Assembly (NCBI GenBank): GCA_003223245.1 | Contig: QHYI01000122.1 | Span: forward strand, 1 to 43,003 | DNA: 43,003 nucleotides | DNA from: Acidobacteriota bacterium | GTDB lineage: Bacteria > Acidobacteriota > Terriglobia > Acidiferrales > UBA7541 | Direction: 5' to 3' | Shown: positions 8,632 to 16,953 of the stretch, piece after piece | How the letters are laid out: the number at the start of each line of letters is the position of its first letter | Numbering within the stretch: the stretch's first letter is position 1 | Made by a program: the position numbers and the translations under genes | Notes under the pieces: generated by a model | Told to the model about the DNA's origin: nothing | Seen by the model: only the letters and a program-made list of their open reading frames with translations | The model's database searches: none

Positions 8632-10872
8632 TTAGTGGTACATGGGCACGGGCTTTCCTTCAAGTTGCAGAATCGCCTGGTGTGCGGGTGCCGTGAGGCG
8701 CGGACGGTGCGCGATTTCTTCCAGCGCGCTAATCGCATCTTTTGCATCAGGGCCAACCTTGCCAAGCGCATAGATCGCGCTGTCGAAGACGTAGTTCGGA
8801 CCGGGATCGCTCCTGAGCCGTTCCACCAACGCAGGCACAGCCGGACGGCTGGCTGGGCCTATAGCGCCTAATGCGTCCGCTGCGCCCGCGCGGACATAGG
8901 GAACGGGATCGCTCAAGGCTTGAGACAATTGCGGAACGGCCGCCGCCGATTTCGGGCCTATTGATTTCAGGGCCAAAGTAGCCTGGCACCGAACACGCGC
9001 CGAGGAATCGAGGAGCAGTTTGCCTAATTCTGAAACCGATTTTGCTGCCGCCGGACCGATCTCGGCTAATGCGTTTGCTGTAGCGCCGCGAATTTCAGGG
9101 TCAGCATCGGAAAGCAAAGCGATTAAAAGCTCGGTGGCAGAAGCGGCTTCTGGTCCGAAACTCCCGATCGCCCGTAGGAGGTCTGGCCGTTCGCCGGTTT
9201 CCGCGGATTTGAGACGAGCGGTATAGAACCTAAGCGGCCGGCCGCGATAAACCGGCGCGTTTGGAGTTGTGTTCCCTAGAACATTGCTCTTTGCCACTCG
9301 CGTTTCCTCGACCGGCGGCGCCGGCGTTGGTGGCACTTGCTCAAGATCCACTTCCTGTATCCCCCAATTGTATCCGGCCGAGCGCTGATCTTTCCCCGTG
9401 CATAGGAACGTGAGGATGTGGCGCCCTTTCGTCAACGGAAACATACCGAGTGCGCGATCCTTCGCGACGTATACTTCCGGAAGGTAGTTATGAAAAATCT
9501 CCGGCCCGGGAAAGGGAATTTCTGAAGTTGCCGGCTGGCGCGTGTCAAGATTCGTGGGTTGCCCGTCGAGCAATGCCAGGTAATCGCCATAGTCCGGCGC
9601 CTGCGCCATCATCACAATCATTTCGTATTGCCCTGTTTCCGGAATGTCGATGGGAATGCTGATTTTCGCTCCGGCACCCTTAGCTTCGAGAAACAGTAAA
9701 TCCTTCGCCCAATCCACTTCACGCTGCACGGAAGCCTTTCCGTTCTCGGCAGCGACCTCGGCCAGGGAGTCCTCGACGGCAATCTGCTTCACATTTCCGA
9801 AAGGCTGCCTCGCCGCGCCGTAAGGCGGTTCCGGCAGATCTTCCTGCACGCCTTTTTGGTACCAAAAGGCAACGCTCGAAAAATAATCGGGGCGTTCTTC
9901 AAAAGCAGAGCGAACCGATCCATCTTCGTTGACCGTCCATCCCGCGTGCTCGATTCCAGCCCACAAAGAAGTCTTGAACGCAATGGGATCGGGAACGTGC
10001 CAGCGGTAGGCGCTCCAGCGCGAGCCCCGGCGCTCGCCTTCCGCCATCGGCGTGCCGGTCCATGGCCCGTCGGAATCGCGCAGGCCCCAGGCGTCGTTGA
10101 AATAATCCTCAGAACCAGTACCGTAAATCTGAGGCTGCTTCGCTCCATCAATGTAGAAAAGATCGTCGCCCTCGCCGAACCACGAGAGCTGCGTTTGGAT
10201 CACGCCCATTACGGTGCCGACGTAATGGCCGGTACCTCGAATATTCAGAAATTCGTAATTGTGTCCGGCACGCGCGGGCCGTTCCTGGCGGTAGTACGCA
10301 TGAAAATAGGCAATATCCGAAGGCAGAGCCGCGTAGTTTCGATAATCCACGTGATAGTAAAACATGGAAACGATGCGGTCGCCTTCGTTGGTTACCGTGA
10401 TGCGGCAAGCTTTCCGGTAAGGCATTGGCCAGTAGCTGTTGCGCGCGCGTCCGAGCGAACTGTCGCGGATCATCATGGAGTTCAGGTCACGCTCGGAGCC
10501 GTGCGCGACTCCGAAGAAATCACCGAGCGGAGAATCGACGCTCGGTGTTTTGTGTCCGTCGTAATAAACACGCAAACGCAGCAGGCGCGGCCAGCCGAAT
10601 TCGTTGTTCGCAACCGTTATCCAGATGTGCGTGATCATTCCGGAGCCGGAAACATCCGCCATCACCAGAGTTTCGCCCGGAAGAATCCGCTTGCTGTCGT
10701 CGTTGCTGGCAACGTAGCGATTGCCGCTCGAAACTCGGTGGCTTGAATAACTCTTGAGCCGCGCCAAGCCAAGGCCGTCAAGAAAATCATCGGCCGCCCC
10801 TTGTGCGCGGCCAGTAGTCGCGGCGAAAAGCGGAAGCACAACGCTACAAACAAATATCACCAAAGGCTTCAT
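8632..10872 (-). CDS. Secreted DUF2961 (GH172) glycoside hydrolase with C-terminal HEAT repeats
   Basis: A 746-residue secreted protein. The ATG at 10870-10872 is preceded by GGAGGAGGT and opens a signal peptide of about 25 residues. Residues about 35-385 match DUF2961, now glycoside hydrolase family 172, whose known members act on fructose- or arabinofuranose-containing sugars. The two motifs carrying candidate catalytic glutamates are present: GEGDD (Glu234) and GTGSEDYF (Glu255), 21 residues apart. That spacing agrees with the pair I recall from the characterised difructose dianhydride I enzyme. A beta-rich middle part (about 400-540) precedes four or five HEAT-like repeats (about 575-735), built around units such as VRAGAADALGAIGP. 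HEAT repeats on a secreted sugar enzyme are unusual. The substrate is not known. The tRNA-Arg gene lies upstream on the same strand. Confidence 0.9.
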   Translation of the reverse strand: MKPLVIFVCSVVLPLFAATTGRAQGAADDFLDGLGLARLKSYSSHRVSSGNRYVASNDDSKRILPGETLVMADVSGSGMITHIWITVANNEFGWPRLLRLRVYYDGHKTPSVDSPLGDFFGVAHGSERDLNSMMIRDSSLGRARNSYWPMPYRKACRITVTNEGDRIVSMFYYHVDYRNYAALPSDIAYFHAYYRQERPARAGHNYEFLNIRGTGHYVGTVMGVIQTQLSWFGEGDDLFYIDGAKQPQIYGTGSEDYFNDAWGLRDSDGPWTGTPMAEGERRGSRWSAYRWHVPDPIAFKTSLWAGIEHAGWTVNEDGSVRSAFEERPDYFSSVAFWYQKGVQEDLPEPPYGAARQPFGNVKQIAVEDSLAEVAAENGKASVQREVDWAKDLLFLEAKGAGAKISIPIDIPETGQYEMIVMMAQAPDYGDYLALLDGQPTNLDTRQPATSEIPFPGPEIFHNYLPEVYVAKDRALGMFPLTKGRHILTFLCTGKDQRSAGYNWGIQEVDLEQVPPTPAPPVEETRVAKSNVLGNTTPNAPVYRGRPLRFYTARLKSAETGERPDLLRAIGSFGPEAASATELLIALLSDADPEIRGATANALAEIGPAAAKSVSELGKLLLDSSARVRCQATLALKSIGPKSAAAVPQLSQALSDPVPYVRAGAADALGAIGPASRPAVPALVERLRSDPGPNYVFDSAIYALGKVGPDAKDAISALEEIAHRPRLTAPAHQAILQLEGKPVPMYH

Positions 10873-10890
10873 GATGGCCGCACCTCCTCC

Positions 10891-10918
10891 AAAAAGTCCT
10901 CGGAGCATAACTGCTCCG
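10891..10918 (-). terminator. Hairpin with T run between tRNA-Arg and the GH172 gene
   Basis: On the minus strand CGGAGCA, loop GTTA, TGCTCCG form a perfect 7-bp stem (10901-10918), followed five bases later by TTTTT (10891-10895). It lies downstream of tRNA-Arg, so it probably ends that transcript. It could instead be a hairpin in the GH172 leader, because the T run sits just before the ribosome binding site. Confidence 0.45.
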
Positions 10919-10965
10919 CTTGTCGATGTCATTAGTCCTGAAGGATACGTCGATTCGAGGAAATC

Positions 10966-11042
10966 TGGTGGGGCTGGGGAGATTCGAACTCCCGACAGGC
11001 AGTTTAGGAAACTGCTGCTCTATCCATCTGAGCTACAGCCCC
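10966..11042 (-). tRNA. tRNA-Arg (anticodon CCU)
   Basis: The minus strand folds into a full cloverleaf. The acceptor stem is GGGGCTG paired with CAGCCCC, the D stem is GCTC/GAGC, and the anticodon stem GCAGT/ACTGC encloses loop TTCCTAA with anticodon CCT. The T stem GGGAG/CTCCC holds loop TTCGAAT. The discriminator base is A and the 3' CCA is encoded (10966-10968). The tRNA reads the rare AGG arginine codon. A TACAAT box on the minus strand (11052-11057) is suitably placed as the -10 element. Confidence 0.97.
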
Positions 11043-11185
11043 GCTAGGCCCATTGTAATACGTCCTGCCAGTTAAAGGGCGATGCGGAAAGCGAGCGATC
11101 CTGCGAATTGCAGCGGAGGGAGACGGCAGATTCGAGGAGCCCTTAAGCCTTAGATGTAACAGGGGGGACCAGCAAAAACCCGCTT

Positions 11186-11773
11186 CTACCAGTCCGCGTA
11201 GCGCGTGCCGTCGAGGGCGGTACCTTGTGACTTCGAGTGCACGTCGAAAACGTTGCCACCGCCCCAGGACGTAGAGTCCGGATCATCCTGGATGGATTGC
11301 AAATTCCACTCCGCGCGTCCGGTCATGGGATCCACGGGGATACGGCGCAGGAAACGGACCTTGCGATCGGAGCCGGGGCCGATCAGCACGCCTTTAACCA
11401 ACGTGTCCAGGTCCGGCGGATATCCCTCGCTTCCGGCTTCGACGCGGATCAAATTGCGATCCGCGTAGTCCTTATAGCGGTCGATGGCATTGCGAATTTC
11501 CCGCAATGCCTTATGAAGTTGTGCTTCCCTGGTCCTAACAATGGTTACACGAACGACGGGCATGGCGGCCGAAGCGAGGATAAGAAGAATGGAAGAAGCG
11601 ATGATAAGTTCGAGCAGAGTAACGCCTCTTTCGGAGCCCGTGCGTCGTCTAGGCGCGTCATACCGCGGCGCAATGTTCCTTCCGCGAGGAAAAGCTCGCC
11701 TCGCGTGATTTGCAATAAAATCCGCCCGAAAGTTCACGCTTTTAGGATACCGCAATTCTCGACTGTGCTGCAC
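11186..11773 (-). CDS. Type II secretion / type IV pilin-like pseudopilin (GspG-like)
   Basis: The product has a prepilin processing site, G|VTLLE, followed by a hydrophobic helix (LIIASSILLILASAAMPVV) and a soluble C-terminal domain, the layout of class III pseudopilins. The region after the helix (LREIRNAIDRYKDYAD) and the late PVDPMTG motif resemble GspG-like major pseudopilins. Such proteins are cut by prepilin peptidase and assembled into a short inner-membrane fibre. The start is uncertain. The outermost GTG gives a 50-residue leader, too long for this class, and sits on a palindrome. A GTG at 11735-11737 would shorten it, and an ATT at 11672-11674 preceded by GGAAGGAA would give a leader of 17 residues. 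No other secretion genes lie nearby, so it may be an orphan pilin-like protein. Confidence 0.8.
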   Translation of the reverse strand: MQHSRELRYPKSVNFRADFIANHARRAFPRGRNIAPRYDAPRRRTGSERGVTLLELIIASSILLILASAAMPVVRVTIVRTREAQLHKALREIRNAIDRYKDYADRNLIRVEAGSEGYPPDLDTLVKGVLIGPGSDRKVRFLRRIPVDPMTGRAEWNLQSIQDDPDSTSWGGGNVFDVHSKSQGTALDGTRYADW

Positions 11774-11782
11774 AACGTTGTG
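11771..11782. promoter_or_regulatory. 12-bp perfect palindrome in the pseudopilin/AsmA divergent region
   Basis: CACAACGTTGTG is a perfect 12-bp palindrome in the 173-base gap between two divergently transcribed genes. Its position suits a regulator of either or both. It overlaps the outermost possible start of the pseudopilin gene, which supports a start further downstream for that gene. Confidence 0.35.
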
Positions 11783-11845
11783 AAGGATTTTTATCTCTCC
11801 GCCGGTTTGCGGACCTTTGCGCCATGTACCAGCCGGCCAAGCCGG

Positions 11846-11872
11846 CTGAATCAGCTAAATCAGCTGAATCGC
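11846..11872. repeat. Three 9-bp tandem repeats
   Basis: CTGAATCAG, CTAAATCAG and CTGAATCGC follow one another without gaps. They are preceded by AGCCGG-CCAAG-CCGGCT, a 6-bp inverted repeat. The whole lies in the leader of the AsmA-like gene, 75-120 bases before its start. Confidence 0.6.
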
Positions 11873-11946
11873 GGAAGAGGCGACAGGAGCTTATGCTATG
11901 ATGCAGTTTCTCCATCCAAGCTATCCCTTCCATACTGGAGGCCCCT

Positions 11947-13671
11947 ATGGGCAGCAAGCTCCGCGTAGTGCTCATCCTAGTCGGTGTCTTGGTCGTTTTG
12001 ATTCTGGTGCTTCCGTTTTTGATTCCCGTGAACCAGTTTCGTCCCACGATTGAAGAAAAAGCTTCTGCGGCTCTAGGCCGCAAGGTGCAGCTGGGAAACC
12101 TGAGCCTTTCGCTTCTCAGCGGTTCGCTGTCCGCCGAAAACCTCTCCATCGGCGACGATCCCAAATTCAGCTCTTCGCCTTTTCTGACGGCCAAATCCCT
12201 GCAGGTGGGCGTGGAGCTCATGCCACTGATTTTTTCGAAGACTTTGAACATTACCGGCATCACCATCGACACGCCCCAGGTCACGCTGCTGCATAATTCT
12301 GCCGAGGTGTGGAATTTCTCTTCGCTCGGCGGCCAAACGGCAAAAGCCCAGGCCAAGCAGGCTCGTGAGGGAAAGACCTCTAATGCCGCCGCGGATCTTG
12401 CGGTCAAAAAACTTGAGCTGAAAAACGGGAAGATCATCGTAGGCCGGACGGAATCCAGAAAGCGCAGCACCTACGACAATCTCACGATCACCGCTTCCGA
12501 TTTCTCCCTGACCTCGCAGTTCCCTGTCACGGTGACCGCAGACCTTCCGAACGGCGGCAAGTTCAAGCTCGCGGGCGCCGCAGGCCCAATCGATCAAGAT
12601 GACAGTTCGCTAACGCCGCTCAACGCCACGCTTACGATTAGCTCTCTGAATCTCGCTTCCACAGGTTTTCTCGATTCCTCGGAAGGTCTTGGCGGCATTG
12701 TCGATTTGGACGGCAGGGTGACTTCGAGCGGGGGACAGGCAGAAACCAAAGGCACCGTGAAGCTTTCCAAAGCGCTTCTTGTTGCGGGTGGTTCGCCGGC
12801 AGGAGTGCCAGTCGATGTCGACTTCAGCACCAAATACAACCTGCGCAAGAATTCGGGCGTGCTGAACCCTTCGACTCTGAAGATTGGCAGCGCGGCTGCA
12901 CACTTGAATGGCAAGTACGACGCTTCGGGCGAAGCGACGGTGGTCAAAATCGACACGGATGCGAAAGATATGCCCGCCAAAGATTTGCAGGCGTTTCTCC
13001 CGGCGCTGGGCATCAAGCTGCCTAAAGGAGCTTCGCTCGCGGCGGGAACTCTCAACTCCGATCTCACGATCACGGGACCGACAAACAAGCTGGTGATTAC
13101 GGGGAACGTCGGCCTGTTCAATGGCAAGTTGGCGGGCTTCGATCTGGGTGCGAAAATGAGCGCCATTTCTGCGCTAGCCGGGCTTAAGACCGGTCAGGAC
13201 CTCGAGATAGAAAAACTCACAACCAATCTTCGCATGGCTCCTGAAGGTCTCAAGGCGGACAATTTCAGCGCAAGTGTTCCTGCCTTGGGCACTCTCATGG
13301 GGGCAGGTACCGTTGACGCGAAGAACCATCTGGATTTCAAGATGGTCGCCACAGTTTCCAAGAATCTTGGCAGCGGAACTACCGCACCGGCCAGCACGGG
13401 TGGCGGTGTTGCGGGCGTTCTCGGTGGATTGCTGGCCAAAGCGGCGGGCAGTAGCCCGGCTACCGCGGTTCAAGGCCTGCGCATCCCATTCCTTGTTCAA
13501 GGGACAACTTCCGATCCGAAATTCGTCCCTGATGTTTCCGGCCTCGCAAGCGAAATGCTTAAATCTCAACTGGGCGGCCCGGCGGCTCCCCATAACACAC
13601 AACCACAGCAGCAGAATCCCAGCAACCCGGTGGATGCCCTCAGCGGCCTGTTCAAGAAGAAAAAGCCCTAG
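11947..13671 (+). CDS. AsmA family protein
   Basis: A 574-residue envelope protein. The ATG follows GGAGG with a five-base gap. One membrane helix (about 5-27) is followed by the AsmA N-terminal region (VNQFRPTIEEKASAALGRKVQLG) and a long series of beta strands. The AsmA signature of a late conserved segment is also visible (ITGNVGLFNGKLAGFDLG and 'LKADNFSASVPALGTLMGAGTV'). Members of this family span the periplasm and are linked to outer-membrane assembly or phospholipid transport, from studies in Proteobacteria. The C-terminal tail is rich in Gln, Pro and Asn and ends in Lys. The gene stands alone, with a divergent pseudopilin gene upstream. The exact role in this organism is not known. Confidence 0.9.
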   Translation: MGSKLRVVLILVGVLVVLILVLPFLIPVNQFRPTIEEKASAALGRKVQLGNLSLSLLSGSLSAENLSIGDDPKFSSSPFLTAKSLQVGVELMPLIFSKTLNITGITIDTPQVTLLHNSAEVWNFSSLGGQTAKAQAKQAREGKTSNAAADLAVKKLELKNGKIIVGRTESRKRSTYDNLTITASDFSLTSQFPVTVTADLPNGGKFKLAGAAGPIDQDDSSLTPLNATLTISSLNLASTGFLDSSEGLGGIVDLDGRVTSSGGQAETKGTVKLSKALLVAGGSPAGVPVDVDFSTKYNLRKNSGVLNPSTLKIGSAAAHLNGKYDASGEATVVKIDTDAKDMPAKDLQAFLPALGIKLPKGASLAAGTLNSDLTITGPTNKLVITGNVGLFNGKLAGFDLGAKMSAISALAGLKTGQDLEIEKLTTNLRMAPEGLKADNFSASVPALGTLMGAGTVDAKNHLDFKMVATVSKNLGSGTTAPASTGGGVAGVLGGLLAKAAGSSPATAVQGLRIPFLVQGTTSDPKFVPDVSGLASEMLKSQLGGPAAPHNTQPQQQNPSNPVDALSGLFKKKKP

Positions 13672-13677
13672 CGTGTT

Positions 13678-13701
13678 TCTAGCTCTTTATCTAGCTCTTT
13701 A
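13678..13701. repeat. 12-bp tandem duplication
   Basis: TCTAGCTCTTTA occurs twice in direct succession just after the AsmA-like stop codon, and a third partial copy begins with TCTTGACTC. The third unit leads into the TTGACT of a candidate promoter. Confidence 0.6.
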
Positions 13702-13703
13702 TC

Positions 13704-13732
13704 TTGACTCTATGGAAACTTCGCACTAGCCT
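13704..13732 (+). promoter_or_regulatory. Weak candidate promoter of the amidohydrolase operon
   Basis: TTGACT (5 of 6) at 13704-13709 is followed after 17 bases by TAGCCT (3 of 6) at 13727-13732. It lies about 65 bases before the first amidohydrolase-like gene. The -10 box is poor, so the call rests mainly on the -35 box and position. Confidence 0.25.
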
Positions 13733-13795
13733 CGTGCGTCTATTCGAAGGTCGCTACCTTAGCGCCCTTCAAAGTCTTATGGCCGGGGGATTCGC

Positions 13796-15490
13796 ATGCG
13801 CTTGAAACTGCTCCGCGGGTGTGCGTCCGCGTTGTGCCTTGCTGCTCTCGGGCTTCTCTTTGTGTATCCACCGCTGGCTCATGGGCAGGGCGGCGAGCCG
13901 CAATACTTTGCCATTCGCGGCGCGAAAGTCGTGTCCGTTTCCGGACCGCCCCTTGAAGGCGCGACCGTTGTCGTTTCTCGCGGCGTGATCACCGCGGTTG
14001 CTAAGGATGTGACCATCCCACCGGAAGCTTGGGTGATCGACGGCAAAGGCTTGACCGTCTACCCCGGGCTTGTGGATGCTTTCAGCGACGTCGGCATACC
14101 GGCTGCGCCGCCCGCTGGCGGGGAAAACACCGCTCCTCGCCGTCCGCAACAGCAAGCCCGCGGTCCGGAGGATCGTCCGGCTTCCACTCCTTGGCGTAAC
14201 TGCGCGGACGAAGCGAGCCTTAGCGACAAGCGCATCGAAACCTGGCGCAACGGCGGCTTCACGACCGTCATTTGCGCGCCAAAGGGTGGCTTCTTTCCCG
14301 GGCAGGCTGCGGTACTTGACCTTGCGGGAGAACGCGTCGGCGATCTCGTGGTGAAATCGCCGGTTGCGATTCCGCTCTCTTTCCAAACCACGGGCGGATT
14401 TGGCAGTGGCTTCCCGGATTCTCTCCTCGGTGTGCTGGCCTACATTCATCAGGTTTGGCTCGACACCGCTTGGAGCATCAAGGCGCAGGCCATGTACGAG
14501 AACAATCCCCGCGGCGTAGCGCGGCCTCGATACGATCGCACCGAAGCTGCCCTTGCCGAAGCGCTCGAAGACCACGTCCTGGTTCTTGTGCCCGCAAACA
14601 ATACTGTCGAGCTCCGCCGCGCGTTCGAGCTTGTTGACCGCTGGCAGGTTAAGGGCGCGATTTACGGCGGCCAGATGGGCTACGAAGTCGCTCCGGAAAT
14701 TGCGGCAAAGAAGCTTCCCGTGCTCGTGGACCTGAAATGGCCGGAAGCGGAGAAGGATGCGGATCCGGAGTCGAGGCCGTCGCTCGGGACGCTGCGGTTC
14801 CGCGATCGCGCGCCTTCTACCCCTGCGGCCCTCGCCAAGGCAGGCGTGAAGTTTGCGTTTTATTCCGGAGGGATCACCGCCCCCAAGGACATCCTCAAAG
14901 CGGCGAAGAAGTCCATTGACGCCGGACTTGCGCCTGATGCCGCGTTGCGCGCGTTTACCCTTTCTCCCGCAGAAATTTTTGGCGTGGCCGATCGGCTTGG
15001 CTCCATCGAGAACGGCAAAATCGCCAATCTTGTGGTGACCGATGGCGACCTCTTCGAAGAAAAAACTAAAATCAAAATGATTTTCGTGGACGGCCAGCGG
15101 TTCGAAGCGCATGAGCCGGAAAAGCCCAAGGAACCGCCCAAGGGCGACATCACCGGAAAATGGAAGGTTTCCTACACCACGCCGGAAGGCCCCGAAGAAT
15201 CCACCGCCGACCTTACGATGGACAAGGACGGCACGATCTCCGGTTCGATCGCCAGCCCGCGCGGCAACGCAAGCATCATCAGCGGTTATCTGAGCGCAGA
15301 TAGGTTCAGCTTCACCATTAACATCATCCTCGACGAAGGCCCGACCGACGTGACCTTCTCCGGGACCTTTGATGGCACATCCTTGAAAGGTTCTATCAAC
15401 GTCGTCCGGCTGGCCCTAACGCTGGACTTCACCGGCGTAAGGTCCGCTCCGACGGGTTCCCGCGCAGTCAATTTCGGAGGTGCACAGTGA
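13796..15490 (+). CDS. Amidohydrolase-family protein lacking the metal site, secreted
   Basis: A 564-residue protein with a signal peptide (about 1-30). The N-terminal beta sandwich of amidohydrolases is clear (GAKVVSVSGPPLEGATVVV), and so is its C-terminal half (ADRLGSIENGKIANLVVTDGD). However, the segment that normally reads PGLIDxHxH reads YPGLVDAFSDVG (90-100), so both metal-binding histidines are missing, and I see no later candidates in the usual places. A family enzyme of this kind should therefore not bind the usual zinc pair. Residues about 445-560 add a beta-rich domain starting GDITGKWKVSY, unlike the next two genes. The ATG follows GGGGGA. The gene ends in a GTGA overlap with the next one, so the two are probably translated in step. 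Confidence 0.85.
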   Translation: MRLKLLRGCASALCLAALGLLFVYPPLAHGQGGEPQYFAIRGAKVVSVSGPPLEGATVVVSRGVITAVAKDVTIPPEAWVIDGKGLTVYPGLVDAFSDVGIPAAPPAGGENTAPRRPQQQARGPEDRPASTPWRNCADEASLSDKRIETWRNGGFTTVICAPKGGFFPGQAAVLDLAGERVGDLVVKSPVAIPLSFQTTGGFGSGFPDSLLGVLAYIHQVWLDTAWSIKAQAMYENNPRGVARPRYDRTEAALAEALEDHVLVLVPANNTVELRRAFELVDRWQVKGAIYGGQMGYEVAPEIAAKKLPVLVDLKWPEAEKDADPESRPSLGTLRFRDRAPSTPAALAKAGVKFAFYSGGITAPKDILKAAKKSIDAGLAPDAALRAFTLSPAEIFGVADRLGSIENGKIANLVVTDGDLFEEKTKIKMIFVDGQRFEAHEPEKPKEPPKGDITGKWKVSYTTPEGPEESTADLTMDKDGTISGSIASPRGNASIISGYLSADRFSFTINIILDEGPTDVTFSGTFDGTSLKGSINVVRLALTLDFTGVRSAPTGSRAVNFGGAQ

Positions 15491-16953
15491 GGCTTCGAGG
15501 GATACCCCAGAAAAAGCGCTCGCACATTCTGTTCCTTTACTTCCTCTCCCTCCTTTATCTCCTGTCCTTCTCCTTTTCTGCGGATGCCGCGACTCCGCCA
15601 GACGCGCCGCCCGTGATTCTGATTCAAGACGCCACGGTGATGACCGTTTCTCATGGCACGATCGAACACGGCTCCATCCTGATTAAGGATGGCAAAATCG
15701 CCGAAGTCGGCCAATCCATCAAAGCTCCTGCCGGCGCCCAGGTGATTGATGGGTCGGGGCAGTTTGTGATTCCAGGCATCATTGATTGCCATTCGCATAT
15801 CGCTGCTGAGGCCATCAACGAGGGCAGCGTCTCGGTTTCCTCGATGGTGAACATGGAAGAGGTTTTGGATCCCCAGGACATCGACATTTATCGCGACCTC
15901 GCGGGCGGCGTTACTGCCGCGAACATCCTTCATGGCTCCGCCAATTCCATTGGCGGACAGACTGTGGTCATCAAATTGCGGTGGGGCCAGCCGGCTTCGA
16001 AGCTTCCGTTCGAAGGCGCCATGCCCGGCATCAAATTCGCCCTCGGCGAAAATCCGAAGCGTTCGAACTTCAGCATTCCCGGCCAGCCCCGGCGTTATCC
16101 CGCCACACGCATGGGCGTTGAACAGACCATTCGCGCCGCATTCAGCGAGGCTCGCGATTACAAGAAAACCTGGGATGACTACAACAAACGCGTCGCCGCT
16201 GGCGAAAAAAGTCTTATCCCGCCGCGCCGCGACCTGAAACTCGAGCCGCTCGTTGAAGTGCTCGAAGGCAAGCGCTACGTGCACTCGCACTGCTATCGCG
16301 AAGATGAAATCCTGATGCTTCTCCGCGTGGCCAAGGAATTCGGCTTCAAAGTTCGCACCTTCCAGCACGTCCTCGAAGGCTACAAGATCGCCGACGAACT
16401 CGCCGCCGCCGGTGTGGGCGCCTCCACGTTTTCCGATTGGTGGGCCTACAAAGTCGAAGCCTACGACGCCATTCCCTACAACGCGGCGCTCATGACCCGC
16501 CGCGGGGTGATCGTTTCCATCAATTCCGACGATGCCGAAGAGGCCACGCACCTCAATCAGGAAGCGGCCAAGAGCATGAAATATGGCGGGCTCTCGCACG
16601 ACGAAGCGCTGAAGCTCGTCACCTTGAATCCGGCTATGCAACTCGGAATCGACAAGCGCGTGGGCACCATTGACGTCGGCAAGGACGCCGACCTTACGAT
16701 TTACAACCATGATCCGCTGAGCGCGTATGCCGTCGTCCAGAAGACCCTGATTGATGGCCGCGTGTACTTCGACCGCGAAAAAGACGTCGCCCATCGCGCG
16801 GAAATCGAGAAAGAGAAAAAAGCGCTCGCCGACAAACTGAAAAAAGCCGAGCAGAAACCGGAAGAAAAGAAGCCCGAAGAAAGGCCCAAGCCGCCCGCCC
16901 CCGCTCCTACACCCACGGCGCAAGGAGAAGCCGGTCAGGGAGGTGCGCAGTGA
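15487..16953 (+). CDS. Secreted amidohydrolase with intact metal site
   Basis: A 488-residue member of the amidohydrolase superfamily, in the imidazolonepropionase/prolidase-like branch. It has the HxH motif (CHSHI, His102 and His104) after PGIID, a central histidine in VHSHCY (about 266-268), a further one in FQHVLEGYK (His294) and the catalytic-type aspartate in NSDDAEE (about 348). These are the metal and proton-transfer positions of the family. A hydrophobic segment (about 14-33) looks like a signal or anchor. The C terminus is a Lys/Glu/Pro-rich tail. The GTG start overlaps the previous stop as GTGA and is preceded by GGAGG with a six-base gap. The substrate is unknown; peptides or cyclic amides are possible. 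Confidence 0.88.
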   Translation: MRLRGIPQKKRSHILFLYFLSLLYLLSFSFSADAATPPDAPPVILIQDATVMTVSHGTIEHGSILIKDGKIAEVGQSIKAPAGAQVIDGSGQFVIPGIIDCHSHIAAEAINEGSVSVSSMVNMEEVLDPQDIDIYRDLAGGVTAANILHGSANSIGGQTVVIKLRWGQPASKLPFEGAMPGIKFALGENPKRSNFSIPGQPRRYPATRMGVEQTIRAAFSEARDYKKTWDDYNKRVAAGEKSLIPPRRDLKLEPLVEVLEGKRYVHSHCYREDEILMLLRVAKEFGFKVRTFQHVLEGYKIADELAAAGVGASTFSDWWAYKVEAYDAIPYNAALMTRRGVIVSINSDDAEEATHLNQEAAKSMKYGGLSHDEALKLVTLNPAMQLGIDKRVGTIDVGKDADLTIYNHDPLSAYAVVQKTLIDGRVYFDREKDVAHRAEIEKEKKALADKLKKAEQKPEEKKPEERPKPPAPAPTPTAQGEAGQGGAQ

